In this document: positions 24,274 to 32,835 of the stretch, piece by piece | Numbering within the stretch: the first letter of the stretch is position 1 | Layout: every line of letters begins with the position of its first letter | Assembly (NCBI RefSeq): GCF_040683095.1 | Contig: NZ_JBFBCI010000006.1 | Coordinates: forward strand, 62,001-126,000 | Reading direction: 5' to 3' | Source: Sphaerisporangium sp040683095 | GTDB lineage: Bacteria > Actinomycetota > Actinomycetes > Streptosporangiales > Streptosporangiaceae | DNA: 64,000 nt | The notes under the pieces: model-generated | What the model was told of the DNA's origin: nothing | Databases searched by the model: none | What the model saw: the letters and a program-made list of their open reading frames with translations, nothing else | Program-made: the position numbers and the translations under genes

Positions 24274-25431
24274 GTGAACGACCGGGTACGCGAGGACACC
24301 GCACGACGGCTCGAACGCGCGATGGGCAGTCTCGGCACGGCGGCCATGGCCCGGATGGACGATCGTCTGCCCTGGTACCGCGCCCTGTCGGCCGAGGACC
24401 GCTCCTGGGTCGGGCTCGTGGCCCAGGCGGGCATCGCCGCCTTCGTCGAGTGGTTCCAGCACGCCGACGAGGGCAGGACCACCCCCAGCATCGAGATCTT
24501 CGGCACCGCGCCCCGCGAGCTGAAACGCTCGGTGTCGCTCCAGCAGACCGTCGACCTCGTGCGCGTCGTGGTGGAGGTCGTGGAGGCCGAGGTCACCGAC
24601 CTCGCCGCGCCCGGCGGCGAGGAGCTGCTGCGCAACGCGATGCTGCGCTACACCCGCGACGTCGCGTTCGCCGCGGCGCAGGTCTACGCGCGCGAGGCCG
24701 AGGTGCGCGGCGCGTGGGACGCCCGGCTGGAGGCCCTCATCGTGGACGCGCTGGTCCGCGGCGAGGTGGACGACGGGCTGCACTCCTGGGCGGCCGCGCT
24801 CGGCTGGACGTCCTCGCCGGTCGTCGTGCTCGCCGGGTACGCGCCCGACGCCGACCCGCAGTCCGTCATCGACGGCATGCGCGACAAGGGGCGGCGCCTC
24901 GGGCAGGACCTGCTGGCGGGCGTGCAGGGCGACCGGCTGATCGTCATCGTCGGCGGCGCCGACAGCGTCAAGGACGCCGCGCGGCACGTCGTCCCCCGGT
25001 TCGGGGCGGGCCCCATCGTGATCGGCCCGGAGGTCCCCGACCTGCACACGGCGGCGCGCTCGGCCCGCGCGGCCACGGCGGGCCTGCGCGCGGCGGCCGG
25101 CTGGCCCGACGCGCCGCGCCCGGTGCTCGCCGAGGACCTGCTGGCCGAGCGGGCGATCGACGGCGACGAGGACGCGCGGGCCCAGCTGATCGAGAACGTG
25201 TACGAGCCCCTGGAGGGCACCCCTCTGCTCGACACACTGGCGACCTACCTGGAGCAGGGGACATCTTTGGAAGCCACGGCCCGTCTGTTGTTCGTCCACC
25301 CGAACACAGTGCGTTACCGTTTGAAAAAGATCACGGAACTGACGGGCTACCAGCCGACCGAAGGACGGTCCGCCTTCACCCTCCAGGTCGGGTTGATCCT
25401 CGGCCGGTTGTCGCGAACCGTTGTGACTTGA
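24274..25431 (+). CDS. fasR: FasR-type PucR-family activator of fatty-acid synthesis
   Basis: 385 residues from a GTG. The N-terminal two thirds is a sensor region (GGDEF-like in the PucR family, about 190-250). The C-terminal HTH_30 lies in LDTLATYLEQGTSLEATARL followed by FVHPNTVRYRLKKITELTG. Position directly upstream of fabD on the same strand matches FasR of Streptomyces and the Rv2242-type gene of mycobacteria. FasR binds the fabD promoter and activates the fab operon; this comes from published Streptomyces work on the family and is inferred here by synteny. Confidence 0.88.
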   Translation: MNDRVREDTARRLERAMGSLGTAAMARMDDRLPWYRALSAEDRSWVGLVAQAGIAAFVEWFQHADEGRTTPSIEIFGTAPRELKRSVSLQQTVDLVRVVVEVVEAEVTDLAAPGGEELLRNAMLRYTRDVAFAAAQVYAREAEVRGAWDARLEALIVDALVRGEVDDGLHSWAAALGWTSSPVVVLAGYAPDADPQSVIDGMRDKGRRLGQDLLAGVQGDRLIVIVGGADSVKDAARHVVPRFGAGPIVIGPEVPDLHTAARSARAATAGLRAAAGWPDAPRPVLAEDLLAERAIDGDEDARAQLIENVYEPLEGTPLLDTLATYLEQGTSLEATARLLFVHPNTVRYRLKKITELTGYQPTEGRSAFTLQVGLILGRLSRTVVT

Positions 25432-25450
25432 CCAGGTTGTGTAACCGGCC

Positions 25451-25473
25451 GGAAACCTCGGGTGGAGGTTTCC
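25451..25473. promoter_or_regulatory. Perfect inverted repeat upstream of fabD
   Basis: GGAAACCTC (25451-25459) and GAGGTTTCC (25465-25473) form a 9-bp dyad with a 5-base spacer, 20 bases after the fasR stop and 75 before fabD. No T-run follows, so it is as likely to be an operator (for FasR or another regulator) as a terminator. Confidence 0.6.
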
Positions 25474-25547
25474 TACAAAGGCCCCCCGACAAAGTTCGTA
25501 CGGATCATTAGCAGTGTGGTGAACTCCTACAGGGCATGGTGGATTTT

Positions 25548-26477
25548 GTGCTCGTCATCGTCGCTCCCGGCCAAGGTGCCCAGTCTCCCGGATTCCTCTC
25601 GGCGTGGCTCGAGATCCCCGGTGTGAAAGATCGTCTGTCGGCGTGGTCCGAGGTCGCGCAGCTCGATCTGGTCTCCTACGGCACCACGGCTGACGCCGAC
25701 GAGATCCGCGACACCTCCGTCGCCCAGCCACTCTTGGTAGCCGCCGGCCTCGCCGCCGCGGAAGCCCTGCTGGGCCCCGACGTCCCGAGCCCACCGGACC
25801 GGGCAGGCGTCGTCGCGGGGCACAGCGTGGGCGAGTTCACCGCCGCCGTCCTCGCCGGGGTCCTCACCCCGGAACAGGCCCTGGCCCTCGTCCGCGAGCG
25901 TGGCCAGGCCATGGCCAAGGCCGCGTCGGTCACCCGCACGGGCATGACGGCCCTGCTCGGCGGCGACGAGGCCGAGGTCCTCGCCGCGATCGAGCGCCAC
26001 GGCCTGACGCCCGCCAACATCAACGGCGCGGGCCAGATCGTCGCCGCGGGCACGATCGAGCAGCTCGACGCCCTGGCCGCCGACCCTCCGGCGCGCGCCC
26101 GGCCCCTGTCGGTCGCCGGCGCCTTCCACACCCACCACATGGCTCCGGCCGTCGAGCACCTCCGCGCCGAGGCCGCCGCGATCACCCCGGGCGACCCGCG
26201 CGTGACCCTGCTGTCCAACTCCGACGGCGCGGCCGTGACGAGCGGCGCCGAGTTCGTCGGCAGGCTCGTGGACCAGGTCGGCCGCCCGGTCCGCTGGGAC
26301 CGCTGCATGGCCACCATGCAGGACCTCGGCGTGACGGCCATGATCGAGCTGCTCCCGGGCGGCACCCTCACCGGCCTTGCCAAGCGGGCGCTTCGCGGCA
26401 TCGAGACCGTTGCCCTCAAGACCCCGGACGACCTTGAGGCCGCCCGCGCTCTGATCAGCAAGGAGACCGCTCAGTGA
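25548..26477 (+). CDS. fabD: Malonyl-CoA:ACP transacylase
   Basis: 309 residues. It moves malonyl groups from CoA to acyl carrier protein, supplying elongation units. LVIVAPGQGAQ opens the protein, the nucleophile Ser93 lies in VVAGHSVGEF, and the active histidine lies in VAGAFHTHHM. Arg is seen in LVRERGQAM. I choose the GTG at 25548 with GGTGGA before it, because the family begins at this valine; an in-frame ATG at 25536 would add four residues. The stop overlaps the fabH GTG. First gene of the fab operon. Confidence 0.94.
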   Translation: MLVIVAPGQGAQSPGFLSAWLEIPGVKDRLSAWSEVAQLDLVSYGTTADADEIRDTSVAQPLLVAAGLAAAEALLGPDVPSPPDRAGVVAGHSVGEFTAAVLAGVLTPEQALALVRERGQAMAKAASVTRTGMTALLGGDEAEVLAAIERHGLTPANINGAGQIVAAGTIEQLDALAADPPARARPLSVAGAFHTHHMAPAVEHLRAEAAAITPGDPRVTLLSNSDGAAVTSGAEFVGRLVDQVGRPVRWDRCMATMQDLGVTAMIELLPGGTLTGLAKRALRGIETVALKTPDDLEAARALISKETAQ

Positions 26478-27430
26478 GGATCATGCGGGGCGCCCCGGGC
26501 GCCAAGGTGCTGGCGTTCGGCGGCTACCAGCCGCCCGGGGTCGTCACCAACGACGATCTCGCCAAGACGATCGATACCAGCGACGCCTGGATCCAGAGCC
26601 GTGTGGGCATCAAGGAGCGCCGCATCGCCGGTCCGGAGGAGTCCGAGATCGACATCGCCATCCAGGCGGGCGGGAAGGCGCTGGCGGCCAGCGGGCTGTC
26701 GGCCGGCGACATCGACCTGGTCGTCGTCGCCACCTGCACGCTGGAGGCGCAGATCCCGAACGCCGCCGCGCGCGTCGCGCACCGGCTCGGCATCCAGGCC
26801 CCCGGCGCGTTCGACGTGAACGCCGCCTGCGCCGGTTTCTGCTACGCCCTGTCGGCCGCGGCCGACGCCGTCCGCGCCGGGTCGGCGACGCACGTGCTGG
26901 TCATCGGCACCGAGAAGCTGTCGCAGTGGGTCGACTGGACCGACCGGGCCACCTGCGTGATCTTCGCCGACGGCGCGGGCGCCGCCGTGGTCGGCCCGTC
27001 GGAGACGCCGGGCATCGGCCCGGTGGTCTGGGGCAGCGCGGGCGACAAGTCCGACGTGATCGCCATCAGGAACCGCGAGTCCTTCCTGTCTCAGGAGGGC
27101 CAGACGGTCTTCCGCTGGGCGACCACCGCGCTGCACCCGGTCGCCAAGGAGGCCCTGGACCGCGCGGGCGTCGCCCCCTCCGAACTGGCCGCCTTCGTCC
27201 CCCACCAGGCCAACCTGCGCATCATCGAGGCCATCGCCCGCAAGCTCGGCGCCGACCAGGCCCTGATCGCCAAGGACATCGTGCTGGCCGGCAACACCTC
27301 CGCGGCGTCCATCCCGCTCGCACTGAGCCGCATGACCGAGCGCGGCGAGCTCCGCTCCGGCGACCTCGCCCTGCTGCTCGGCTTCGGCGCCGGCCTGACC
27401 TACGCCGGCCAAGTGGTCGAGATCCCCTGA
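26474..27430 (+). CDS. fabH: Beta-ketoacyl-ACP synthase III
   Basis: 318 residues. It starts fatty-acid synthesis by condensing acyl-CoA with malonyl-ACP; in actinomycetes it usually prefers branched starters. The catalytic triad is complete: Cys119 in DVNAACAGFCY, His244 in FVPHQANLRI and Asn274 in AGNTSAASIP. The GTG overlaps the fabD stop as GTGA. No motif decides starter preference by eye. The gene is followed by a 73-base gap before acpP. Confidence 0.95.
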   Translation: MRIMRGAPGAKVLAFGGYQPPGVVTNDDLAKTIDTSDAWIQSRVGIKERRIAGPEESEIDIAIQAGGKALAASGLSAGDIDLVVVATCTLEAQIPNAAARVAHRLGIQAPGAFDVNAACAGFCYALSAAADAVRAGSATHVLVIGTEKLSQWVDWTDRATCVIFADGAGAAVVGPSETPGIGPVVWGSAGDKSDVIAIRNRESFLSQEGQTVFRWATTALHPVAKEALDRAGVAPSELAAFVPHQANLRIIEAIARKLGADQALIAKDIVLAGNTSAASIPLALSRMTERGELRSGDLALLLGFGAGLTYAGQVVEIP

Positions 27431-27503
27431 ACCTGTACGGAGGCCCGCACGGCTCACCGTACACACCCAATGAAATCCCGAAAATTCAAGGAGAAATCGC
27501 GAC

Positions 27504-27743
27504 ATGGCAGCCACCGAGCAGGAGATCCTCGCGGGCCTCGGCAAGATCATCAACGAGATCACCGGCATCCCGGAGTCGGAGGTCACCCTGGAGAAGAGCT
27601 TCGTCGACGACCTCGACATCGACTCGCTGTCCATGGTCGAGATCGCCGTCGCCGCCCAGGACGAGTTCGGCGTCGAGATCCCCGACGACCAGCTCAAGCA
27701 CCTGAAGAACGTCAAGGATGTCGTCAACTTCATCCAGAACTGA
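27504..27743 (+). CDS. acpP: Acyl carrier protein
   Basis: 79 residues, the standard ACP length. The phosphopantetheine attachment Ser41 lies in DLDIDSLSMVEIAVA, and the acidic helix II that docks with the synthases is intact. The chain carries fatty-acid intermediates between FabD, FabH, FabF and the reductases encoded elsewhere. AAGGAG precedes the ATG by 10 bases. Two hairpins follow the gene, which may set a higher level of this abundant protein than of its neighbours. Confidence 0.96.
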   Translation: MAATEQEILAGLGKIINEITGIPESEVTLEKSFVDDLDIDSLSMVEIAVAAQDEFGVEIPDDQLKHLKNVKDVVNFIQN

Positions 27744-27753
27744 CCGGCTCAGG

Positions 27754-27798
27754 CGTCCAGCCGCTGGACGTCTGACCACCCCCCACGCCTCGCGTGGG
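27754..27798 (+). promoter_or_regulatory. Two consecutive hairpins between acpP and fabF
   Basis: CGTCCAG-CCG-CTGGACG (27754-27770) and CCCACGC-CTC-GCGTGGG (27782-27798) are both perfect 7-bp stems with 3-base loops, 11 bases apart. They start 10 bases after the acpP stop. They could act as a partial terminator or as a 3' stabiliser of processed acpP mRNA. Confidence 0.6.
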
Positions 27799-27830
27799 CC
27801 ATGCTTCGCGACAATCACAGGGAGCGCATC

Positions 27831-29063
27831 GTGAGCACAGACCGGGTACGCGTCGTTGTCACCGGGCTCGGCGTGACAACGCCCCTCGGTGGAGACGTCG
27901 ACTCGACCTGGTCGGCGCTCCTCGCCGGGAAGTCGGGTGTCCGCCCCCTCACCGAGGAGTGGGTGGACTCCGTTCCGGTGAAGTTCGCCGCCAGGGTCGC
28001 CGTCGAGCCCACCGAGGTACTACCGAGGCCCGAATCCCGGCGCCTCGACCGCGCCGAGCAGTTCGCCCTGATCGCCGCGCGCCAGGCGTGGCAGGACGCC
28101 GGCACGCCGAAGGTCGCGCCCGACCGCCTCGGCGTGGTCGTCGGTAGCGGCATCGGCGGCATCACCACCATCCTGGACGCCTACGACCTGTTCAAGGAGA
28201 AGGGCTGGCAGCGGCTGTCGCCCTTCACCGTCCCCATGCTGATGCCGAACGGCTCGGCCGGCTGGATCGGCATCGAGATCGGCGCGACGGCCGGCGTCCA
28301 CGCCACCGTCAGCGCCTGTGCCACCGGCGCCGAGTCCATCGGCTACGCCATGGAGATGATCAGGTCCGGGCGGGCGGACGTCGTGGTGGCCGGCGGCACC
28401 GAGGCCGCCATCCACCCGCTGAACGTCGCCTCGTTCGCGGCGATGCGGGCGATGTCCACGCGCAACGACGACCCGCAGCGGGCCTCCCGCCCCTGGGACC
28501 GGGACCGCGACGGGTTCGTGCTCGGGGAGGGCGCGGGCATCATCGTCCTGGAGTCCGAGGAGCACGCCCTGGCCCGCGGCGCCCGCATCTACGCGCGGGC
28601 CGCCGGCGTCGGCTACTCCGCCGACGCCCACCACATCGCCCAGCCGGAGCCGACCGGCGCGGGCATCAGAAGCGCGGCCCGGCGGGTCCTGGAGGACTCC
28701 GGGCTGACGGGCCAGGACATCCGGCACGTCAACGCGCACGCCACCTCGACACCCGCGGGGGACGTCGTGGAGACGGTGGCGATCCAGGAGATCATCGGCG
28801 ACCACCCGATCGTCACGGCCACGAAGTCGATGACCGGCCACCTTCTCGGCGGCGCCGGCGGCATCGAGTCCGTCTTCACGATCAAGGCCCTGTACGACCG
28901 GATCGTCCCACCCACGGTGAACCTGGACAACCTCGACGACGGCGTCGAGGTGGACATCGTCCGCGGTGAGCCGCGCAAGCTCCCAGACGGCCAGATCGCC
29001 GCGATCAACAACTCGTTCGGCTTCGGCGGCCACAACGTCGCCGTCGCCTTCGCAAGCGTCTGA
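27831..29063 (+). CDS. fabF: Beta-ketoacyl-ACP synthase II
   Basis: 410 residues from a GTG with GGGAGC before it. It elongates acyl-ACP by condensation with malonyl-ACP. The Cys-His-His triad is visible as Cys163 in TVSACATGAES, His303 in VNAHATSTPAGD and His337 in KSMTGHLLGGAGG. The closing NNSFGFGGHNVAVAF is also conserved. In the syntenic mycobacterial locus the equivalents are kasA and kasB; here a single gene is present. The accD gene follows after 12 bases. Confidence 0.95.
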   Translation: MSTDRVRVVVTGLGVTTPLGGDVDSTWSALLAGKSGVRPLTEEWVDSVPVKFAARVAVEPTEVLPRPESRRLDRAEQFALIAARQAWQDAGTPKVAPDRLGVVVGSGIGGITTILDAYDLFKEKGWQRLSPFTVPMLMPNGSAGWIGIEIGATAGVHATVSACATGAESIGYAMEMIRSGRADVVVAGGTEAAIHPLNVASFAAMRAMSTRNDDPQRASRPWDRDRDGFVLGEGAGIIVLESEEHALARGARIYARAAGVGYSADAHHIAQPEPTGAGIRSAARRVLEDSGLTGQDIRHVNAHATSTPAGDVVETVAIQEIIGDHPIVTATKSMTGHLLGGAGGIESVFTIKALYDRIVPPTVNLDNLDDGVEVDIVRGEPRKLPDGQIAAINNSFGFGGHNVAVAFASV

Positions 29064-29075
29064 TTTGGAGCGACA

Positions 29076-30500
29076 GTGACTGTGCTCGACAACGGGGTTG
29101 TGAGCGAAACCTCCGAGGAGGCCGCCCCAGACCCCCGAGATCCGCTGATACGTCTGTCGGCCCTGTTCGACGAGGGCTCGATCCACCTGATCACCCCCGA
29201 AGACCGCAGCGGCGCCCTCGCCGCCATGGGACGCATCGAGGGTGTGCCGGTGGTGGGCTTCGCCAGCGACGCCCGCTTCCAGGGCGGCGCGATGGGCAAC
29301 GAGGGCTGCGAGCACATCGTGCACGCCTACGACGTCGCGGTCCGCGAGCGCGTGCCGATCGTCGGCCTCTGGCACTCCGGAGGCGCCCGCCTCGCCGAGG
29401 GCGTCGAGTCCCTGCACGCCGTCGGGCGGGTCTTCGCGGCGATGACCCGGGCCTCGGGCGTCGTGCCGCAGATCTCGGTGGTCCTCGGCCCGGCCGCCGG
29501 CGGCGCCGCGTACGGGCCGGCGCTGACCGACCTCGTGATCCTCTCCGACCAGGGCCGCATCTTCGTCACCGGCCCCGACGTCGTCCGCAGCGTCACCGGC
29601 GAGAAGATCGACATGGCGGGGCTCGGCGGCCCCGAGCCGCACAGCAAGCGCAGCGGCGTCGTCCACATCGTCACCAAGACCGACACCGAGGCGGTCGCAC
29701 AGGCCCGCCGGCTGTCCGTGCTGCTCGGCCACCAGGGGCGCCTCCGTCTCGAGTCGGTCGAGGACATCGACTTCTCCGGACTGCTGCCCGAGGAGGTCCG
29801 CCGGGCGTACTCCGTGCACCCGCTGGTCAACGGCCTGCTGGACGAGCCCGGGGTCGAGCTGCACCCCAAGTGGGCGCCCAACATCGTCACCACGCTCGGC
29901 CGTCTCGGCGGCCGCACGGTCGGCATCATCGCCAACAACCCCATGCGGCTCGCCGGCTGCCTCGACTCGACGTCCGCCGAGAAGGCCGCCCGGTTCGTCC
30001 GCACGTGCGACTCCTTCGGGGTGCCGCTGGTCGTCCTGGTGGACGTCCCCGGCTACCTTCCCGGCGTCGGGCAGGAACACGACGGCGTGGTCCGCCGCGG
30101 CGCCAAGCTGCTGCACGCCTTCGCCGAGGCGTCGGTGCCGCGCGTGACGCTGGTGACCCGCAAGTCGTACGGCGGCGCGTACATCGCGATGAACTCCCGC
30201 GCGCTCGGCGCCACCAGGGTCTTCGCCTGGCCGACCGCCGAGATCGCCGTCATGGGGTCCCTGGCCGCCGTCCGGGTGCTCAAGCGCCGCGAGATCGCCG
30301 CCGCGCCCGAGGAGGAGCGCTCCGCCCTGGAGGCGCGCCTCGCCGAGGAGCACGAGAAGGTCGCCGGGGGGCTCGACCGGGCGATCCAGCTCGGCGTGGT
30401 GGACGAGGTCATCAAGCCCGAGGAGACCCGCACCGCCATCGCCAAGGTACTCGCCCAGGCAACCCCCGCCCGCGGCGCCCACGGAAACATCCCCCTCTGA
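29076..30500 (+). CDS. Acyl-CoA carboxylase beta subunit (carboxyltransferase)
   Basis: 474 residues from a GTG. It carries both crotonase-like halves of the carboxyltransferase: GALAAMGRIEGVPVVGFASD and GGARLAEGVESLHAVGRVF in the N-terminal half. The C-terminal half has GYLPGVGQEHDGVVRRGAKL and KSYGGAYIAMNSRALGA. It moves the carboxyl group from biotin to acetyl- or propionyl-CoA, giving malonyl- or methylmalonyl-CoA. Its place at the end of the fab operon matches accD6 of mycobacteria and argues for malonyl-CoA supply to FabD. The biotinylated alpha subunit is not in this window. Confidence 0.93.
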   Translation: MTVLDNGVVSETSEEAAPDPRDPLIRLSALFDEGSIHLITPEDRSGALAAMGRIEGVPVVGFASDARFQGGAMGNEGCEHIVHAYDVAVRERVPIVGLWHSGGARLAEGVESLHAVGRVFAAMTRASGVVPQISVVLGPAAGGAAYGPALTDLVILSDQGRIFVTGPDVVRSVTGEKIDMAGLGGPEPHSKRSGVVHIVTKTDTEAVAQARRLSVLLGHQGRLRLESVEDIDFSGLLPEEVRRAYSVHPLVNGLLDEPGVELHPKWAPNIVTTLGRLGGRTVGIIANNPMRLAGCLDSTSAEKAARFVRTCDSFGVPLVVLVDVPGYLPGVGQEHDGVVRRGAKLLHAFAEASVPRVTLVTRKSYGGAYIAMNSRALGATRVFAWPTAEIAVMGSLAAVRVLKRREIAAAPEEERSALEARLAEEHEKVAGGLDRAIQLGVVDEVIKPEETRTAIAKVLAQATPARGAHGNIPL

Positions 30501-30511
30501 CACACCGCCGA

Positions 30512-30547
30512 GACGCCCCGCTCCTCACCTTGTGGGAACGGGGCGTC
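30512..30547 (+). terminator. Likely terminator of the fab operon
   Basis: A 9-bp perfect stem GACGCCCCG/CGGGGCGTC with an 18-base loop begins 11 bases after the accD stop. No T-run follows. Confidence 0.6.
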
Positions 30548-30569
30548 CGCGCGTGTGGCGGCCGTCCGC

Positions 30570-30603
30570 GAAATGGTCCTCGCTACGCTCCGGCTGTATC
30601 CCA
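30570..30603 (-). repeat. Dispersed GC-rich repeat, partial copy R1
   Basis: This 34-base piece matches the distal third of the repeat seen whole at four other places (34516, 39061, 39314, 41605), with its GAAATGGTCCTCGCT end intact. It forms the 3' end of the broken methyltransferase frame, supplying its last codons and stop. Confidence 0.7.
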
Positions 30604-31026
30604 GCCGTGCTGGGCATTCGGGACGGCGAGTTGGGCGACGAACAGGGCCGTTTCGTCCTTGAGCAGCGCCGGGTCGATCCTGCTGGCGCTCACCCCGCCG
30701 ATGCCCATGGGCATGTCCCCTCGGCGTGGCGGCGTGTGCGGGCGGGCGATCATGAAGTACACGTCGTCGTTGACGAACCGTCCACTCGCCGAACCGTCCT
30801 CGGCGACCCGCAGATGGGCACACGCGACACCACCCGTCCACCCCAGCATCGGTGCTGTGAGCGTCCCGCCGACACGCATCTGCTCCAGCCACATCAGCGG
30901 GATGGTCCTCACCGAGCAGGTCGCGATGAGCCGGTCGTAGGGGGCGTTGGCCTCGTGCCCGTACAGCCCATCTCCTTGGACGAGCGTGGGCTCGTATCCG
31001 GCCTGGTCGATGGCGGCCTTGGCGCG
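30583..31026 (-). pseudogene. Truncated methyltransferase of an ATP-grasp peptide system
   Basis: About 147 codons resembling the C-terminal middle of the intact methyltransferase at 37766-38920. The series EPTLVQGDGLYGHEANAPYD, ATCSVRTIPLMWLEQMRVGG, FMIARPHTPP and ASRIDPALLKDETALFVAQL aligns in order with that gene. The SAM-binding N-terminal part is missing, and no similarity continues upstream of 31026. The 3' end is cut by a copy of the dispersed repeat. It shows that a second, diverged graspetide cluster once existed about 6 kb from the intact one. Confidence 0.75.
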
Positions 31027-31168
31027 GGGAGGGTGTGTCGATTCCCGTCAATTGATGGCAAACAACTGTCGTGTATGGCTCAAACTGACGGTCCAAGGAT
31101 GGCATACCGGTGGACGAGTGCTTGGCTCGTGCCGAAGGAACAGCACGCTAGACGCAAAGGACAGCGGC

Positions 31169-32011
31169 ATGAGCACCCTGAACGCGCAAGATATTTCTCT
31201 CTACTACGAGACCCACGGGGACCCGGAGGCCCCGCCGGTTCTGCTTCTCTCCGGGCTGGGCGGGGTGGGAGCGAGCTGGGGGACGCAGATCGCCCGCTTC
31301 GCCGAGAAGTACCACGTGATCCTGCCGGATCAGCGGGGCACGGGGCGCACGACGCGGGCCCTCAACGGCTACACCACTCGGCAGCTCGCGGCCGACATGG
31401 CCTCGCTCGTCGAGGAACTCGGCGTCGGCCCGGTCCATGTCGTTGGTGCGTCGACGGGCGGCGCCATCGCGCAGTACATGGCGCTGGAACGTCCGCGGCT
31501 TGTGCGCTCGCTGACGTTGAGCTCCACGTTCGCGCGCTTTGACGCCTTCACCAGGCGTGAGTTCGAGGTGCGGCGTAGGCTCGCCGCTGAGTGGGACAGG
31601 CGCGATCTGCTGTCCGGCTACTCGCTGTTCTTGTTCGGGCCGCGGTACACCCGTGAGCACCCCGAGGCCGTCGTGGAGTGGATCGACCGCGCAGCCGCGC
31701 TCCCGGCCCACCCCGATGACCGGAGGATCGGCCTGGCGCGGATCGACATGATCGCGGCACACGATGCGTTCGCACGGCTCGGTGAGATCACCCAGCCGAC
31801 ACTGGTGCTGTGCGGCGAGCACAACTTCTGCACGCCGCTTCCGCTGTCGGAGGAGCTCGTGCGCGGCATCGCGGGCGCCACGCTGACCGTCTTTGAGGAG
31901 GCGGGCGAGCTCATCGAACTGGAGCAGCCGGTGAGGTTCTTCACAGAGGTGAGCGGCTTCATCGACGGGCTGCGCGACCCGGCCCGGGGGTTGAGGCGGG
32001 CCGCGCGATGA
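31169..32011 (+). CDS. Alpha/beta hydrolase with altered catalytic histidine site
   Basis: 280 residues of alpha/beta hydrolase fold. PVLLLSGLGG gives the oxyanion region, LPDQRGTGRT the strand-4 turn, and the nucleophile elbow is VVGASTGG with Ser95. The acid is probably in PTLVLCGEHN. Where the family has GHxxxLExP with the catalytic histidine, this protein reads FEEAGELIELEQP, so the histidine appears replaced by Glu. It may be inactive, use another base, or have a non-hydrolytic role. AAAGGA lies seven bases before the ATG. It overlaps the next hydrolase gene by four bases. Confidence 0.85.
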   Translation: MSTLNAQDISLYYETHGDPEAPPVLLLSGLGGVGASWGTQIARFAEKYHVILPDQRGTGRTTRALNGYTTRQLAADMASLVEELGVGPVHVVGASTGGAIAQYMALERPRLVRSLTLSSTFARFDAFTRREFEVRRRLAAEWDRRDLLSGYSLFLFGPRYTREHPEAVVEWIDRAAALPAHPDDRRIGLARIDMIAAHDAFARLGEITQPTLVLCGEHNFCTPLPLSEELVRGIAGATLTVFEEAGELIELEQPVRFFTEVSGFIDGLRDPARGLRRAAR

Positions 32012-32826
32012 GACTCGAACTGCCCGATGCCTCCATCGTCTACGACGACGCCGGCGACGGCGAACCCGTGGTCTTCTTGCACGGTTCGCTGTGCGCTGAC
32101 TGGCTCACGCCCATGGCGCGCGAGCTGACGGAGTTCCGACGCGTCGTCATCCACCGTGCGGGCTACAGCCGCAGCGAGGACCGCACGAGCGGGGCCGGTG
32201 TGCCCGCGCAGGCCGCCCACTGCGCCGCGGTTCTGGCGAAGCTGGGGGTGCCGCGCGCCCACTTGGTGGGGCACTCCGCCGGGGCCGACATCGCACTGCA
32301 CCTGGCCTACTCCCGCTCGGACCTGGTTGCCTCGCTGGTCCTCCTGGAGCCCGCGCTGCCCCGGGCGGACGACGAGCCCGCGAGTCCGGCGATGCCGACC
32401 GCGATCGCCGCGGCCAGGGCCGGTGAATGGGAAGCGGCATTCTACACCTTTCTCACGGGGGTGTGCGGGCCGGGCGTGCGCCGCCTGTTCGTGGACCGGC
32501 TCGGAGAGCAGGGGCTCGCCGAGGCCGTCGCCGGCAGCCGTTACTTCTTCACCCGGGAGTCGGCCGCGTTCGCCGGCTGGAAGTTCGGCGCGCCGCAGAT
32601 GAGCGCCGTGCGGGCGCCGACGCTGCTCGTCGTCGGAGGCGGGGGCGACCGGCTCGGCACGCCCCACCGGGCGCGGGCCACCTCCATCGCAGCCCATCTC
32701 CCGCACGCCGAGACGCTGGTCGTCGACGACCTCACCCACGCCATGCCGCTGGAGGATCCCGTGCTGATGGCTCGCATCGTCAGCGAGTTCGTCGCGAGCC
32801 ATCCGCTGTCCGACTCGGCCGGTTGA
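32008..32826 (+). CDS. Alpha/beta hydrolase
   Basis: 272 residues, ATGA-overlapped with the gene before. It has VVFLHGSLCADW (oxyanion), the nucleophile elbow LVGHSAGAD with Ser90, LLVVGGGGDRLG near the acid and the catalytic His in DLTHAMPLEDP. All three catalytic elements are present, unlike its neighbour. The pair may form a two-subunit or sequential function. Substrate is unknown; the family covers esterases, lactonases and C-C hydrolases. It converges with the Lrp-type gene with nine bases between them. Confidence 0.88.
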   Translation: MRLELPDASIVYDDAGDGEPVVFLHGSLCADWLTPMARELTEFRRVVIHRAGYSRSEDRTSGAGVPAQAAHCAAVLAKLGVPRAHLVGHSAGADIALHLAYSRSDLVASLVLLEPALPRADDEPASPAMPTAIAAARAGEWEAAFYTFLTGVCGPGVRRLFVDRLGEQGLAEAVAGSRYFFTRESAAFAGWKFGAPQMSAVRAPTLLVVGGGGDRLGTPHRARATSIAAHLPHAETLVVDDLTHAMPLEDPVLMARIVSEFVASHPLSDSAG

Positions 32827-32835
32827 AGCACCGGG

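Noticed and set aside
28020..30503. An 827-codon minus-strand open frame across fabF and accD
   Set aside because: A GC shadow of two recognised genes; composition is repetitive Gly/Asp/Arg with no motif.
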